DNA from: Chloroflexota bacterium
Lineage (GTDB): Bacteria > Chloroflexota > UBA6077 > JACCZL01
DNA: 64,000 nt
Assembly: GCA_020845495.1 (NCBI GenBank)
Contig: JADLFM010000202.1
Coordinates: 62,001 to 126,000, forward strand
Direction of reading: 5' to 3'
The translations under genes and the position numbers were made by a program. Every line of letters begins with the position of its first letter. Position 1 is the stretch's first letter. The notes below the pieces were generated by a model, which was not told the DNA's origin, made no database searches, and saw only the letters and a program-made list of their open reading frames with translations. This document shows, in pieces, positions 52,984 through 61,488 of this stretch.

Positions 52984-53099
52984 CCTCCACACGGCGGTGA
53001 GGGCGATCCGCCGAAGATGCGTTCTGTCGACGATGACACCACCTGGCGCCGTCCATCGCGAGCTCATTCGCGGCCACGGCGCCCGTAGGGAGGCGAACG

Positions 53100-54536
53100 A
53101 TGTCGGAAGGGTTGACCCGTCGGTTGAGCCGGCGGGCCGTTCTACGAACTGGACTTCTTGCGGGGCTCGCGATTCCGGGGGCCTCTCTGCTGGCGGCCTG
53201 CGGCACCACCCCGCAGGCGCCCGCGAGCGGCGGCGCTGCGACGACCCCGGCGGCCGGGGCGGGTGCGACGACGAAGCCAACCGCCGGAGCAGGCGCGGCC
53301 TCCGGGAGTACCGCGGCTACCGCGCCGGCGGTCCAGAGTACCGGCACTGCGACGACGGTGGTCTGGTTCGCTGGCCGCGACACCACCGGCTACACGCCGA
53401 AGCAGGTCGAAGCGTTCAACAAGGCCAACAAGAGCATCCAGATCGACTACCAGGAGCAGGGCGCGGTGACCCAGGATCTGCACGACAAGTTCGTGACGGT
53501 TGCTGGCGCCAAGGACTCCAGCGTCGACATCGTCTCCATGGACGTGCCGTACGTGCCGGAGTTCGCTGCCGCCGGCTGGACGATCCCGGTGGATGATATT
53601 CTCCCCAAGGACGAGCAGGCGAAATTCTTCCAGGGCACGCTACACGGTGCGACCTACGAGGGCAAACTGTATGCAGTCCCCTGGTTCAACAACGGCCCCG
53701 GCCTCTACTACCGCAAGGATCTTCTCGACCCCAAGGGGCTGAAGCCGCCGAAGACCTACGATGAATTGCGCGACGCCGCTCTCAAGGTGCAGACCCCCGA
53801 CATCGCCGGCTTCGCCATGCAGTTGCCGCAGTCCGAGGGCGGGATCATCAACTGGATGGAGTACCTCTGGGGCTACGGCGGGGATCTGGTAGACGACAAG
53901 CTCAACGTGGTGGTGGACAAGGGCAGCGCCGGCGTCGACGGGATGCAGAAGATCCTCGACTTCGTCTACAAGGACAAGATCCTGCCGGAGGCCGCCCTCC
54001 AGTTCAAGCTCGGCGCGGACGTGATGAACCTCTTCCGGGGCGGCAAGGTGGCGATGATCCGGCTCTGGTTCTCGCAGGCTGGCGACCTGTACAAGCCGGA
54101 CTCCGCTCTCAAACAGGAGCAATGGGACGTCGCTCCGCTCCCATCCAAGGACGGTGCCAAGCCAGGGCCAGGCTGTCTCGGCGACTGGAACCTGGGTGTT
54201 CCGAAGTTCTCGAAGAAGCAGAAGGAAGCGCTGGAGGCCATCAGGATTCTGACCGACCAGGACAACCAGCAGAAGCGCTTCCTTGACGGCGGCTTCCTGC
54301 CCGCCCGGACGGCCGTCTTCGACGCCCCTGAGATCCAGAAGAAGTATCCTTACGCGAAGTCGGCGCAAGCCTCCTTCGAGAACCTGAAGCCACGTCCGGT
54401 GACCCCGTTCTACCCAGACATCTCGGCCAATGCCATTCAGCCCGCCTTCGGACAGGCGATGGCACGCCAGATCACGCCCGATCAGGCGATCAAGCAGATG
54501 GCCGACAAGATGCGCGAGATCCTCAAGAAGGGGTAG
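53100..54536 (+). CDS. Extracellular solute-binding lipoprotein (family 1), sugar type
   Basis: 478 residues. ATG 53100 has GGGAGG 6 nt upstream. The N-terminus MSEGLTRRLSRRAVLRTG is Tat-like, with a hydrophobic segment and a lipobox ending LAAC. A Gly/Ala/Thr-rich linker of about 50 residues follows. The mature protein is a MalE-like family-1 binding protein: VVWFAGRDTTGYTPKQVEAFNKAN, DIVSMDVPYVPEFAAAGWTIPVD, KLYAVPWFNNGPGLYYRKDLLDPKGLKPPKTYDEL, and FLPARTAVFDAPEIQKKYP. The last motif is common in sugar-binding members. First gene of a complete SBP-permease-permease set. Not close to the pair at 9-12.7 kb. Confidence 0.93.
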   Translation: MSEGLTRRLSRRAVLRTGLLAGLAIPGASLLAACGTTPQAPASGGAATTPAAGAGATTKPTAGAGAASGSTAATAPAVQSTGTATTVVWFAGRDTTGYTPKQVEAFNKANKSIQIDYQEQGAVTQDLHDKFVTVAGAKDSSVDIVSMDVPYVPEFAAAGWTIPVDDILPKDEQAKFFQGTLHGATYEGKLYAVPWFNNGPGLYYRKDLLDPKGLKPPKTYDELRDAALKVQTPDIAGFAMQLPQSEGGIINWMEYLWGYGGDLVDDKLNVVVDKGSAGVDGMQKILDFVYKDKILPEAALQFKLGADVMNLFRGGKVAMIRLWFSQAGDLYKPDSALKQEQWDVAPLPSKDGAKPGPGCLGDWNLGVPKFSKKQKEALEAIRILTDQDNQQKRFLDGGFLPARTAVFDAPEIQKKYPYAKSAQASFENLKPRPVTPFYPDISANAIQPAFGQAMARQITPDQAIKQMADKMREILKKG

Positions 54537-54576
54537 CGGGCGGTACGACGGGAAAGACGCACCAGGCGCTGCGCCG

Positions 54577-54626
54577 CGAGCCCCGAGGTCCAGGTGCCGC
54601 AAGGCTGTCCTCGTGCCCAGGGCTCG
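54577..54626 (+). terminator. Imperfect two-part stem-loop between binding protein and permease
   Basis: Outer 7-bp stem (54577-54583 with 54620-54626) and inner 5-bp stem (54584-54588 with 54609-54613) in the 125-nt gap after the binding-protein gene. It is weaker than the other two SBP-permease hairpins but stands in the same place. Confidence 0.4.
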
Positions 54627-54661
54627 TGGCGCAGGTCTTCTTTGTCCAAAATGGAGGCCTA

Positions 54662-55627
54662 ATGGCGACGACGGCGCGGCTGCCGAGACGCCTGGCGGGC
54701 GCCAGCCCGTTGGGCGCCTGGGGACGACGCGGCGCGCAGGAGCGCGCTGACGCTCGGCTCGGATTGCTGCTGGCCGCGCCCGCGATCGCGACCATCCTCT
54801 TGATCGCGATCGTCCCGCTGGCCGGAACCTTTCGCGACAGCCTGTTCCACATCAGCCTGAGATTCGAGAACGCCCAACGCCCCTTCGTCGGGCTGGACAA
54901 CTACGTGACGGCGCTGACCGATGAGAGTTGGTACAACGCCCTGCGCGTCACGGGGATAGTGGCGGGCGTCTCGGTGATCGTGGAACTGGTGCTCGGCATG
55001 ATCATCGCCCTGCTGGTCAATCGAGCCTTCTTCGGTCGCGGTATCGTGCGCGCCTCGGTCTTGGTTCCATGGGCCCTGACGACGGTGGTCTCGGCAAAGA
55101 TGTGGGCCTGGATTTACGACGGGCGCTACGGCGTCGCTAACGACCTGCTGATGCGGTTGGGCGTGATCGACTCGCCGATCATCTTCCTGGTCAGGCCAGA
55201 GGTGACGATCTGGGCGATGATCGGCGCCGAAATCTGGAAGACGACCCCCTTCATGGCCCTGCTGCTCCTGGCCGGGCTTCAGTTGATTCCGCACGAGATC
55301 TACGAGGCTACCTCGCTCGACGGCGCGAGCCCCTGGCAGGCCTTCTGGAGAGTCACCCTGCCGCTTCTGAAGCCCACCATCCTGGTGGCGATGCTGTTCC
55401 GCACCATCGACGCGGTGCGCATGTTCGATTTGCCGCGCGTCCTCACCAACGGAGGGCCTGGAAAATCGACGGAGACGGTGGTGCTCTACACCTACAACAC
55501 CCTGTTTACCAGCCTGAACTTCGGCTATGGCTCGACGCTGGCGGTCATGACGTTCCTCATCGTCCTATTCATCAGCTTCATCTTCGTCAAGGTACTTGGC
55601 GCGCCGACGCAAGGAGCACGGCGATGA
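54662..55627 (+). CDS. Sugar-type ABC permease, UgpA/MalF-like
   Basis: 321 residues from ATG 54662 (GGAGG 4 nt upstream). Six predicted helices; LGLLLAAPAIATILLIAIVPLAGTFRDSLF is helix 1, and HEIYEATSLDGASPWQAFWRVTLPLLKPT is the EAA loop. LTNGGPGKSTETVVLYTYNTLF near the end is typical of UgpA-type subunits. The stop overlaps the next permease by four bases (ATGA). It forms a heterodimeric channel with the product of 55624-56526. Confidence 0.93.
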   Translation: MATTARLPRRLAGASPLGAWGRRGAQERADARLGLLLAAPAIATILLIAIVPLAGTFRDSLFHISLRFENAQRPFVGLDNYVTALTDESWYNALRVTGIVAGVSVIVELVLGMIIALLVNRAFFGRGIVRASVLVPWALTTVVSAKMWAWIYDGRYGVANDLLMRLGVIDSPIIFLVRPEVTIWAMIGAEIWKTTPFMALLLLAGLQLIPHEIYEATSLDGASPWQAFWRVTLPLLKPTILVAMLFRTIDAVRMFDLPRVLTNGGPGKSTETVVLYTYNTLFTSLNFGYGSTLAVMTFLIVLFISFIFVKVLGAPTQGARR

Positions 55628-56526
55628 GCGTGCCAGCACGGGCAGTCTCGACAGGTGCGCTTCCGGGGGCCGTGTCGCCGCGCCGGGCGCGCGCGACGCT
55701 CGTCGGGGGCTTCGGCTTCTACACCTTCGTCGTCGTGTTCGTCATCTTTTGCCTCGCGCCATTCGTCTGGACGTTTCTGACGTCCCTCAAGGGACCGACG
55801 ACCATCTACAACGTACCAATCGAGTATCTGCCGATTCCCCCAGACCTCGCCAACTATCAAGAGATCTTTGGGCTCGAGCGGTTCCGCTGGGCGCTCCTCA
55901 ATAGCGTGATCGTCGCCTCGTCCGCTACCGCGATCTCGCTGGTGATCGGCGCGCTGTGCGCCTACGCCATCGCACGGCTCAATTTCCCCGGCAAGAATCT
56001 GCTGCTGGCATTGGTGCTGGCGATCGCCATGTTTCCGGGCATTGCCATCATCGGACCGTTGTTCCGCCAGTTCAACGCCTGGGGCCTGACCAACAACTAC
56101 CTGGCGCTGATCCTGCCAAACGTAACCTTCACGCTACCGATCTGCATCTGGACGCTGACCGCGTTCTTTAGCGATCTGCCAGTCGAGTTGGAAGAGTCGG
56201 CGCGCGTGGATGGCTGTACCCGGATGCAGGCGTTTGCCAAGATCATGGTGCCGCTGGCAGCACCGGGTGTCTTCACGGCGGCGATCTTGCTGTTCATTCA
56301 GGCGTGGAACGAATTCCTCTTCGCGCGCACCTTCATGAGCCAGCCGAACCGGCTGACGGCAACGGTCGCCATCGCGCAGTTCGAGGGGGCCGACATCGCC
56401 GCGCAATACCCCTGGGGCCAGATCACGGCCGCCTCGATCGTGATCACCCTGCCGCTGGTGGTGCTCGTGCTGCTGTTTCAGCGTCGGATCATCTCCGGCC
56501 TGACTGCCGGCGCGGTGAAGGGCTGA
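55624..56526 (+). CDS. Sugar-type ABC permease, UgpE/MalG-like
   Basis: 300 residues. Helix 1 (FYTFVVVFVIFCLAPFVWTFLTSLK) and a central PLFRQFNAWGLTNNYLALILPN stretch lead to the EAA loop PVELEESARVDGCTRMQAFAKIMVPLAAPG. FIQAWNEFLFARTFM and the C-terminal GLTAGAVKG complete the family pattern. Translation is coupled to the preceding gene by ATGA. The set has binding protein and both permeases but no ATP-binding subunit. Here the two permease subunits are separate chains, in contrast with the fused version at 6965-8938. Confidence 0.93.
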   Translation: MSVPARAVSTGALPGAVSPRRARATLVGGFGFYTFVVVFVIFCLAPFVWTFLTSLKGPTTIYNVPIEYLPIPPDLANYQEIFGLERFRWALLNSVIVASSATAISLVIGALCAYAIARLNFPGKNLLLALVLAIAMFPGIAIIGPLFRQFNAWGLTNNYLALILPNVTFTLPICIWTLTAFFSDLPVELEESARVDGCTRMQAFAKIMVPLAAPGVFTAAILLFIQAWNEFLFARTFMSQPNRLTATVAIAQFEGADIAAQYPWGQITAASIVITLPLVVLVLLFQRRIISGLTAGAVKG

Positions 56527-56533
56527 GAGCAAC

Positions 56534-56583
56534 GCCAGGCCGTGGGTAGCGCCAGGCCGTGGGTAGCGCCAGGCCGTGGGTAG
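56534..56583. repeat. Three tandem copies of a 17-bp unit
   Basis: GCCAGGCCGTGGGTAGC occurs at 56534-56550 and 56551-56567, with 16 of 17 bases again at 56568-56583, just after the permease stop. It is followed by degenerate GTAGCGGGCCGCG-like units. Too few and without spacers, so not CRISPR. Confidence 0.75.
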
Positions 56584-56728
56584 TAGTGGGCCGCGGTCAG
56601 TAGCGGGCCGCGAGCGGCACCGGCCCGAGGCTCACGATGGGCCGCGGGGGCGACGAGATCGGCGAAGGGTCGCCTGAGCGCGGTGGGATCAGCCGACGCC
56701 GCTCAGCGGGCGAATCAGGCCGCTCGCG

Positions 56729-56765
56729 CGTCACCCCCACTCTTGAAGCGAGAGTGGGGGTGACG
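56729..56765. terminator. Bidirectional terminator between permease operon and aldolase
   Basis: Perfect 15-bp inverted repeat (56729-56743 with 56751-56765, 7-nt loop) between the convergent operon end (56526) and the aldolase stop (56804). There is no long T-run on the plus side. Confidence 0.7.
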
Positions 56766-56803
56766 TCAAAGATCGCTCGTCAGATGGGGCGAGGAAGAAC
56801 GAC

Positions 56804-58198
56804 TCAGGCTCCGCTCTTGACGCCCTTCAACGAGGCCGGGATTGGCTTGTCGATCTTGACCGGCTGAACGTATTTCCCGACCAGATCGGTCGTGTTCGTC
56901 GCGTTCAACTGATCCATCAGGAACTCGAACTTGTCCTGCAAGTCCTTCGCAATGGCCGCCCGCGCAGACCGGTCCATCGTCCAGGTCTGCTCCTTGAACG
57001 GACCCCACGCCTTCTTGCGGCTCTTGTAGACGAACTGCTCCTCGGTGTCGTCGGCCTTCCGCTCGTCGGCACAGTGCTCACGTACCCAGCCGTTGATCTC
57101 GTCCTTCAACTGAGTCGGGAAGTGACCGCCGTCCATCATGATGTTCTGGAACTCGGTGGCGAGGTGGACTTCGAGGGTGCCGTGCTGGGGGAAGTGCCCG
57201 AACGCCTCGGACGGCAGCGTCGAGGCACCGTGCTGGACCGCCCCGCCCAGCCCGTACTGCCGAGCCACGTCACCAAGCGTCTCCAGCGTATCGAAGGCGA
57301 TCTTGACGCGGGCAATGGAACCGTCCGGCAGGACCACGCCGCCGTGACTGGTGCCGGTCTGGACTGAGACCTTGCTCAACCCGCGTACGCCCTGGTTCCA
57401 GAGCCGATTGAAGCCGTCCAGGTACGCCCGTAGCTCCTCGACGGTGCTGTTGCTCTTGCCGACCTCGCCGATCTCCCCGCCAATGGAGATGGTCTGACCT
57501 TTCGGCTCTTCTGTGCGGATGATCTTCGCCAGTTCGGCCGTTCGCTCGACGTTGTGCTTCTGCTGTTCGTCGAGCGACTCTGGCTCGAGCGTCACGAGCG
57601 TGGAGGTGTCGATGTCGATGTTGCCATAGCCGGCCGCGATTGCCTCACGGATCAGCTTCCGCAGCCCCTCAGTCTCCTTCTCGGGGTCGGCGGCGTAGCG
57701 CTTCGCGTTCGCCTGGAAATGGTCACCCTGGATGAAGATCGGACCGCGATGGCCCTCGCGGATCGACGCGGCCGTCACGACCGTCGCGAACTCGTGGGTG
57801 TCCTGGAACGTATACCCCATCTCCGAGCGGGCAAGCTCGAAGATGAACGCGCCGCAGTTCTTCGTCTTCGCGGCCCGCACAAGTGCCTTGGCCATCTCGT
57901 AGGCCATACCGCGGACGTTCACAGCGGGCACGGTCACCTTGCCGTACTCGCCGCGTGCACGGGCTTGATACAGCCCGTCGATCGAAGCTGGCTGTACACC
58001 GACGCCCCAGGCTGCCTGCCAGATCAGCCAACGGGCCGCCGCCTTCGACTCATCATCGCCGAAGACGGCGGTGTGGACGAGACGGTCGATGTACTCGGTC
58101 CGCAAGAGCTCAGGGTTCGTGACGGTCACGCCGCCATCGTTCAACTGTAGGGCGCCGCGGATGGCGTCGACCATCTCGGAGACGCTGGCATACTTCAT
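56804..58198 (-). CDS. Class II fructose-bisphosphate aldolase family, long form
   Basis: 464 residues, about 100 more than the usual FbaA. Motifs of class II aldolases are present: YGKVTVPAVNVRGMAYEMAKALVRAAK at the start of the barrel, PIFIQGDHFQ with the metal/catalytic Asp-His, NIDIDTSTL, SIGGEIGEVGKSNST (the second zinc region), VSVQTGTSHGG, and VQHGASTLP with a zinc His. The N-terminal 75 residues and a C-terminal tail of about 100 residues (HCADERKADDTEEQFVYKSRKKAWGPFKEQ) are extensions with no recognised fold. It probably cleaves fructose-1,6-bisphosphate or a related ketose bisphosphate using Zn; tagatose or another substrate is possible. ATG 58198. Confidence 0.8.
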   Translation of the reverse strand: MKYASVSEMVDAIRGALQLNDGGVTVTNPELLRTEYIDRLVHTAVFGDDESKAAARWLIWQAAWGVGVQPASIDGLYQARARGEYGKVTVPAVNVRGMAYEMAKALVRAAKTKNCGAFIFELARSEMGYTFQDTHEFATVVTAASIREGHRGPIFIQGDHFQANAKRYAADPEKETEGLRKLIREAIAAGYGNIDIDTSTLVTLEPESLDEQQKHNVERTAELAKIIRTEEPKGQTISIGGEIGEVGKSNSTVEELRAYLDGFNRLWNQGVRGLSKVSVQTGTSHGGVVLPDGSIARVKIAFDTLETLGDVARQYGLGGAVQHGASTLPSEAFGHFPQHGTLEVHLATEFQNIMMDGGHFPTQLKDEINGWVREHCADERKADDTEEQFVYKSRKKAWGPFKEQTWTMDRSARAAIAKDLQDKFEFLMDQLNATNTTDLVGKYVQPVKIDKPIPASLKGVKSGA

Positions 58199-58218
58199 AG
58201 CCTTGCTCCCTCTTCCGC

Positions 58219-58256
58219 GTCGTCGTTGAGGATCGTTGTCGTCGTTGAGGATCGTT
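58219..58256. repeat. Tandem duplication of a 19-bp unit
   Basis: GTCGTCGTTGAGGATCGTT at 58219-58237 is repeated at once at 58238-58256, just upstream of the aldolase start and in the gap shared with the divergent DUF2203 gene. Confidence 0.85.
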
Positions 58257-58335
58257 TTCAGGGGGTCGCTCAGTTATAGCAGAGCCCTTAAGCCCGACTC
58301 GCCGGCCCAGGGAGCGTGCCTGTTACACTGCGCCC

Positions 58336-58731
58336 ATGGCGAGGTACTTCACCCTCGAAGAAGCGACCGCCCTGCTACCTCAGTTGCGTGAGATCCTGCA
58401 GGAGATCATCAGCCTGCGGGCTCGTCTCGATCGGACCGAGCGGGAACTGGTCGACCTCCACTGGAAGGCTCGGACGAACGGCCATGTCAACTACGAAGGC
58501 TCGTTTGGCGAAGGGCAGAGCGAGCGCACGGCCCTGCGTCAGTCGATCCAGGCGGAGATGCTGAAGATCTTCGAGCTAGGCGTCGAACTGAAGGATCCGG
58601 CGCTCGGGTTGGTCGACTTCCCGTCTCTGCGCGAGGGCCAGGTGGTGCTGTTGTGCTGGCGTCTCGGAGAGCCCGCCATCGGCTACTGGCACGACCGAGA
58701 GAGCGGGTTCGGCGGCCGTCAGCCGTTGTAG
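58336..58731 (+). CDS. DUF2203 family protein
   Basis: 131 residues. The N-terminus ARYFTLEEATALLPQLREILQEIISLRARL is helical and typical of DUF2203. VDFPSLREGQVVLLCWRLGEPAIGYWHDRESGFGGRQPL is the conserved C-terminal core with a Trp-His pair. No enzymatic motif or membrane segment is seen, and the family's function is unknown. It is 9 nt upstream of the first glycosyltransferase and may be co-transcribed with it. Confidence 0.85.
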   Translation: MARYFTLEEATALLPQLREILQEIISLRARLDRTERELVDLHWKARTNGHVNYEGSFGEGQSERTALRQSIQAEMLKIFELGVELKDPALGLVDFPSLREGQVVLLCWRLGEPAIGYWHDRESGFGGRQPL

Positions 58732-58740
58732 GCATCTCGC

Positions 58741-59853
58741 GTGCACGTCGCCATCGATGCGCGTCTCGCTCACTACACGGTGGGCGGGATCGCACGGTAC
58801 ACCCTGGACCTTGCGGCCGCGCTGGCACACGTCGCGCCGGAGCACCGCTTCACCCTGCTGCGGAGCGTGCGCCAGCGGAGTGGCCTGCCGGGTGCCGCAA
58901 ACCTCGCCTCGACGCCCTTGCTGACCCCGCCCCACCATCGCTTCGAGCAGTTGAGCCTGCCGCTGGAGGTCGCACGGCTGCGGCCGGACGTGCTCCACAG
59001 CCCGGACTTCGTGCCGCCATTCCATCGGACGTTCCGGAGCGTCATTACCGTCCACGATCTCGGTTTCCTGCACTTCCCCGAGACGCTGACGGCGGAGAGC
59101 CGCCGCTACTACGGCCAGGTCACGCGGGCGATTCGCAGCGCCGAGCGGATCATCGCCGTCTCGCACGCTACTGCCCGCGACCTCGCCGACCTGTTAGATG
59201 CACCGATGGAGCGGGTGCGCGTGGTCCACAACGGCCTCGACCCGATGCTACTTCGGCCGGCTGATGCTGCTCAGGCAGCGCGCGTCCGGCAGCGCTATGG
59301 CCTGGAGCGGCCGTACGTCATGTTCTTGGGGACGTTCGAACCGCGAAAGGACATCCCGACCCTGCTGCGAGCCTTCGCCGCCATGCACAAGCGCCACCCA
59401 GACGTGCTACTCGTGCTGGTCGGGCGGCGCGGCTGGCTGTTCGAACCGATCTTCGCGGAGATCGAGCGGCTCGGGCTGTGGCCAGAGATTCGCGCGTTGG
59501 AGGGCGTGCCGCGCGACGACCTCCCGCACCTGCTCGATGGCGCGAGCGCCTTCGCCTTCCCCTCGCTATACGAGGGTTTCGGCCTGCCGCCGCTGGAGGC
59601 GCTGGCGCGGGGCGTCCCGACCGTGGTCTCCGATACGTCGTCGCTGCCAGAGGTGGTTGGAGATGCTGCCCTGCGCCATCCGCCCGGAGATAGCGATGCG
59701 CTCGCAGAGGCGTTGTTGCGCCTGCTCGAAGACGGCCGGCTCCGGGCGCGCTTACAGGCGGCTGGCCCGCGTCGCGCGGCGTCGTTCAGCTGGGAGCAGG
59801 CCGCTCGTGAAACGTTCACCGTCTACCGCGAGGCGAGAGGACGAGCGGGCTAG
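58741..59853 (+). CDS. GT4-family glycosyltransferase
   Basis: 370 residues from GTG 58741. GT-B fold. The N-terminal domain has HVAIDARLAHYTVGGIARYTLDLAAAL, the conserved HxxDFVPPFHRTF region and the start of the linker (RSVITVHDLGFLHFPE). The C-terminal domain begins ERPYVMFLGTFEPRKDIPTLLRAFAAM (nucleotide-sugar domain) and includes ASAFAFPSLYEGFGLPPLEALARGVPTVVSDTSSLPEV with the E-x7-E (EGFGLPPLE) donor motif. It transfers a sugar from an NDP-sugar, probably to a surface glycan, with retention of configuration. Start of the polysaccharide group running to the window end. Confidence 0.93.
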   Translation: MHVAIDARLAHYTVGGIARYTLDLAAALAHVAPEHRFTLLRSVRQRSGLPGAANLASTPLLTPPHHRFEQLSLPLEVARLRPDVLHSPDFVPPFHRTFRSVITVHDLGFLHFPETLTAESRRYYGQVTRAIRSAERIIAVSHATARDLADLLDAPMERVRVVHNGLDPMLLRPADAAQAARVRQRYGLERPYVMFLGTFEPRKDIPTLLRAFAAMHKRHPDVLLVLVGRRGWLFEPIFAEIERLGLWPEIRALEGVPRDDLPHLLDGASAFAFPSLYEGFGLPPLEALARGVPTVVSDTSSLPEVVGDAALRHPPGDSDALAEALLRLLEDGRLRARLQAAGPRRAASFSWEQAARETFTVYREARGRAG

Positions 59854-59873
59854 GCGCGGACGATACGGAGGGG

Positions 59874-60092
59874 CTACCGCCGCTGGCTTGCGGCAGTCCC
59901 GGGCGACCTATTGGCCAGCGCGAGGCCGATGGCGGCGCCGAGCGCGATGCCGACGATCACGTCGATGACGGCGTCATCACCTGTGTTCGACCCGATGCCA
60001 ATGACGTCGCCGACGATGATGCCGATACTGACGCCGGCCACCGCACCGACTACCATCCAGAGTGCCATGGCGCGACTCACCCGTTCGTTCAT
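59874..60092 (-). CDS. Small glycine-zipper-type membrane protein
   Basis: 72 residues from ATG 60092 (GAGGAG 6 nt upstream). Two hydrophobic Gly-rich segments: ALWMVVGAVAGVSIGIIVGDVIGIG and AVIDVIVGIALGAAIGLALA, with repeated GxxxG spacing. It is on the opposite strand to both flanking glycosyltransferases. The good ribosome site and normal codon use support it as a real gene. Function unknown. Confidence 0.6.
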   Translation of the reverse strand: MNERVSRAMALWMVVGAVAGVSIGIIVGDVIGIGSNTGDDAVIDVIVGIALGAAIGLALANRSPGTAASQRR

Positions 60093-60253
60093 GCAAGCTC
60101 CTCATAGTGTAGTCTCTACCCCGGAGCGAGGCGCACGAGGCATGCCAGTCGAGCGAAATACCCGAGACGTCCGAATTCGCTTGCGTCCTGACGCCTGTCA
60201 CTGGTATCCCCCAACCTCGTGGTGGCGACCACGATTCAGCCCGTAACCAACAG

Positions 60254-61474
60254 GTGCCCGACGCCGTGAAGATCCTGTTTCTGACGCCGCGCGTGCCCTA
60301 CCCGCTCGACGGCGGCACCAACCTCCGCAACTTTCGGCTGCTTCAATCGGCCGCGCTGGAACATGAGGTCCACCTGCTCAGCTTTCTGGATCGGCCGCTG
60401 GGGACCACCGATTTCGAAGTCGTGGAGCAGGTCTGCCGCCGCGTCGAGCTACGGCCGGCCCCGCCTCACCGGCGGTTGCAGCGGCTGGAACGGACCGTCT
60501 CGTCGCCGCTCCCGGACATGGCATTTCGACGCTGGTCACGTGGTTATGTCGATATCCTCGAGACCATGCTCCGCGACGAGCGGTACGACCTGGTGCAGGC
60601 CGAGGGCATCGAGATGGCCCGCTACCTACCACTGAGCCGAGGGGTGCACCGCATATTCAGCGAGCACAACGTCGAATATCTGCTGCAAGAGCGCGCCTAC
60701 CGGGTCGATCGTGCCCACCCCCGGCGCTGGCCGCTCGCGGCGTATTCGCTGCTCCAGGCTCGTCGACTCGCCCGCTTCGAACAGGCCGCCTGCCGCCTCG
60801 CTGATGCTGTCCTGACCGTCTCTGAGAACGATGCCCGCTCGCTACGTGGCCTGGAGCCGAGGGGCCGCTACGCCGTGGTCCCGAACGCCATCGACCCGGA
60901 TGCCTACCCGCGCCGGGCTGGCTGGCCGGACCGCCCGACTCTGCTCTTGACCGGCACGTTCGACTACCGCCCAAACACCGACGCCGTCCGTTGGTTGCTC
61001 GACACGATCCTGCCGGCCGTGCACGTCGAACGGCCCGACACGCGCGTCTTCGTCGCCGGCCGGGCGCCCTCCCCTGACGTGGTGGCTCGGGGGCAGCACG
61101 ATCCGCGCATCGTCGTAACTGGCGGCGTCCCGAGCCTCGATGCGTACTGGCGCCGCGCGACCGTCTACGTCCTGCCGATGCGGGGCGGGGGCGGCACCCG
61201 CTTCAAGGTGCTGGAGGCGATGGCAGCCGGCCTGCCAATCGTCTCGACCCGGCTCGGCATGGAGGGAATCGCGGCAATCGACGGCGTCCACTACCTCGCG
61301 GCCGACGACGCGCCGACCTTCGCCGCCGCCGTCCTTCGGCTGCTGGATGACGCGCCCCTGCGGGAACGGATCGCGGAGGCGGCCAGCGCGCTCGTCCGCG
61401 AACAGTATGACTGGCGGGTCGTCGCGCCGCGCCTGCTCGACGTCTACCGTACCGTCGTCCGTGAGGCCGCCTGA
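60254..61474 (+). CDS. GT4-family glycosyltransferase
   Basis: 406 residues from GTG 60254; a second GTG four codons later is an equal alternative. VKILFLTPRVPYPLDGGTNLRNFRLLQ opens the acceptor domain in the style of sugar transferases from exopolysaccharide loci. FSEHNVEYLLQER precedes the linker, and YAVVPNAIDPDAYP starts the donor domain. GTFDYRPNTDAVRWLLDTILPAV and LPMRGGGGTRFKVLEAMAAGLPIVSTRLGMEGI hold the donor-binding E-x7-E-type motif (GTRFKVLEAMAAG). It is 15 nt upstream of the glycosidase-like gene. It probably builds extracellular polysaccharide or glycoprotein glycan. Confidence 0.9.
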   Translation: MPDAVKILFLTPRVPYPLDGGTNLRNFRLLQSAALEHEVHLLSFLDRPLGTTDFEVVEQVCRRVELRPAPPHRRLQRLERTVSSPLPDMAFRRWSRGYVDILETMLRDERYDLVQAEGIEMARYLPLSRGVHRIFSEHNVEYLLQERAYRVDRAHPRRWPLAAYSLLQARRLARFEQAACRLADAVLTVSENDARSLRGLEPRGRYAVVPNAIDPDAYPRRAGWPDRPTLLLTGTFDYRPNTDAVRWLLDTILPAVHVERPDTRVFVAGRAPSPDVVARGQHDPRIVVTGGVPSLDAYWRRATVYVLPMRGGGGTRFKVLEAMAAGLPIVSTRLGMEGIAAIDGVHYLAADDAPTFAAAVLRLLDDAPLRERIAEAASALVREQYDWRVVAPRLLDVYRTVVREAA

Positions 61475-61488
61475 GCGGCGGAGCCGGC

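Larger units (their letters stand above)
52639..53099. other. Divergent intergenic region with tandem repeat and promoter
   Basis: About 460 nt between the Gfo/Idh gene and the sugar-import operon. It contains the tandem 22-bp duplication and a good promoter (both listed). The remainder shows no gene. Confidence 0.5.

Noticed and set aside
56534..56640. CRISPR-like array
   Set aside because: Units are short, abut without spacers, and decay at once; no cas genes are in the window.
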